A stretch of DNA of 64,000 bases from a bacterium. Lineage in GTDB: Bacteria > Zixibacteria > MSB-5A5 > WJJR01. The stretch's first letter is position 1; each line of letters starts with the position of its first letter. The stretch lies in assembly GCA_021813505.1 (NCBI GenBank), contig JAKAKI010000001.1, positions 1 to 64,000 of the forward strand, in the 5' to 3' direction. The notes beneath the pieces are model-generated. The model was given only the letters and a program-made list of their open reading frames with translations, did not search any database and was not told the DNA's origin. Both the position numbers and the translations under genes were made by a program. This document shows positions 62,951 through 64,000 of this stretch, in pieces.

Positions 62951-64000
62951 CTACTCCCAATGCACGCGCGCTCTCGCCGTGCGGGCACGCCGGACAGTCG
63001 CCGGGCGGCCCGACTGCTCGGCGCGTTCCGCGATGGCCGCGACTAGACGTTCCAGCCCGATCCCGGTTTGCGCCGAGACGGCCACGACGTCTGCCGCGTG
63101 GGACGGCTGGTAGGGTTCCATTGCGCGGCCGTTGAGCAAATCGAGTTTGTTGAGAACGACCAGCCTTGGAATCTGGTCAGCCTTGATGTGCACGAGGGTG
63201 TCGTCCACTTCCATCGCCTCATGCCGGCAAGCGGGGCTCGCGTAATCGAGGACATGCAACAACAGATCGGCATCGGTGACTTCGCTCAATGTCGCGCGGA
63301 ACGCGGCGAACAGGGAGGCGGGCAATTTGCGAATGAATCCGATAGTGTCGGTCAGCAGGATGTGACGTCCGCCCTCGAACGACATGACACGGGCCGTTGG
63401 GTCGAGCGTACAGAAGAGCCGGTCGGCCGCCCAGACTTTAGCGCGCGTGAGTGCATTGAACAGTGTCGATTTGCCGGCGTTAGTGTAGCCGACCATCACG
63501 ACTTTGAATAATCCTTCGCGGCCGTGTCGTTGCACGGCACGCTCGCGGTCGATCTTGGTCAGCTCACGTTTGAGCCGCTGGATACGTTGGCCGACAATCC
63601 GCCGGTCAACCTCGAGCTGGGTTTCGCCGGGGCCCTTCGAGCCGAGTCCGCCCCATTGTTTGGACAGGTGCGTCCATTGGCCGACAAGACGGGGATAGAG
63701 ATACTCGTACTGAGCGAGCTCCACCTGCGTCTTGGCTTCCTTGGTTGTGGCATGACGGGCAAAGATGGCCAGGATCAGCATGGAACGGTCAATTACCTTG
63801 CAGGAAAGCTGTTCTTCGAGATTGCGCAATTGCGATGGGGAGAGTTCATCGTCGAAGATGACGAGGTTGGCCTTAGTTTCGGCAACCAGTGCGTCGACCT
63901 CACCCAGCTTGCCAGTCCCCACAACATAAGCGGCGCTGGGACGTTCAGCGCGCTGAGTCACGCGTCCGATGACCACGCCCCCGGCGGAATCGACCAGACG
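62951..64000 (-). CDS. hflX: GTPase HflX (5' end beyond window)
   Basis: The frame runs to the window edge, so the N-terminus is missing. Visible ~350 residues contain the HflX N-terminal domain (YVVGTGKLGEVDAL, VIFDDELSPSQLRNLEEQL, DRSMLILAIFARHATTKEAK), the linker (GLGSKGPGETQLEVDRRI) and the GTPase domain with G1 GYTNAGKST, G3 DTIGFI, G4 NKLD and G5 SAQTG. HflX binds the ribosome and rescues stalled or heat-damaged ribosomes. The C-terminal end is short and Arg-rich. Confidence 0.94.
   Translation of the reverse strand, partial: RLVDSAGGVVIGRVTQRAERPSAAYVVGTGKLGEVDALVAETKANLVIFDDELSPSQLRNLEEQLSCKVIDRSMLILAIFARHATTKEAKTQVELAQYEYLYPRLVGQWTHLSKQWGGLGSKGPGETQLEVDRRIVGQRIQRLKRELTKIDRERAVQRHGREGLFKVVMVGYTNAGKSTLFNALTRAKVWAADRLFCTLDPTARVMSFEGGRHILLTDTIGFIRKLPASLFAAFRATLSEVTDADLLLHVLDYASPACRHEAMEVDDTLVHIKADQIPRLVVLNKLDLLNGRAMEPYQPSHAADVVAVSAQTGIGLERLVAAIAERAEQSGRPATVRRARTARARVHWE

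Overview
The window (about 60% G+C) looks like a chromosomal contig from an uncultured Gram-negative bacterium. A candidate phylum of the FCB group, Zixibacteria- or Eisenbacteria-like, is the best guess. This rests on the style of the dockerin-type secreted proteins, the DUF5916 and DUF5777 outer-membrane-type proteins, the many lipoproteins and MacAB-type export; it is an inference, because no rRNA or other taxonomic marker is present. I found no phage, plasmid, insertion-sequence transposase, CRISPR array, tRNA or rRNA. The intergenic spaces are unusually full of palindromic dispersed repeats of several families.

Layout. 0.2-2.5 kb: two cold-shock proteins with matching promoters and equal-length conserved 139-nt leaders, a DinB protein and an RRM protein. 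2.6-8.6 kb: a B12-binding radical SAM protein, a LuxR-type regulator, and several broken genes (a YdjM-like membrane protein with an in-frame amber codon, a frameshifted small exported protein, an inverted surface-protein remnant). 8.6-13.2 kb: an operon of sigma-like factor, membrane anti-sigma-like protein and exported TPR-CHAT (caspase-fold) protease. 14.0-18.4 kb: a tandemly duplicated two-gene module (exported repeat-family protein plus dockerin protein), with two copies of a 139-bp REPIN-like element, one of which truncates a small dockerin gene. 18.6-33.9 kb: the most distinctive region, with three PEP/pyruvate-binding (PPDK N-terminal-like) proteins that lack the phosphohistidine and TIM-barrel domains. 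One is fused to two receiver-like domains and another is split from them into an adjacent gene. They surround a GAF-type histidine kinase, an NtrC-like regulator with a degenerate AAA+ domain, and NADP-type glutamate dehydrogenase. A carbon/nitrogen signalling role is an inference.

34-48 kb: lipoproteins (one frameshifted), a methyltransferase, a DUF4153 membrane protein, an alpha/beta hydrolase, DUF899, DUF2914, CBM48 and YceI/DUF5777 proteins, a duplicated-domain lipoprotein, a radical SAM protein and an EpsC-type serine acetyltransferase. 48.5-58.7 kb: a DUF5916 outer-membrane-type protein, then an envelope-stress-like block on the plus strand: OmpR regulator, histidine kinase, Spy/CpxP-like lipoprotein and a MacA-MacB-type exporter, followed by a 40-bp relic of another MacB permease. 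59-64 kb (minus strand): TPR proteins, an IlvC-family protein with key catalytic residues replaced, a BshB1-like deacetylase, and HflX running off the window end.

Start sites were chosen by ribosome binding sites and family boundaries. All functions are from reading the sequence; no database search was run.
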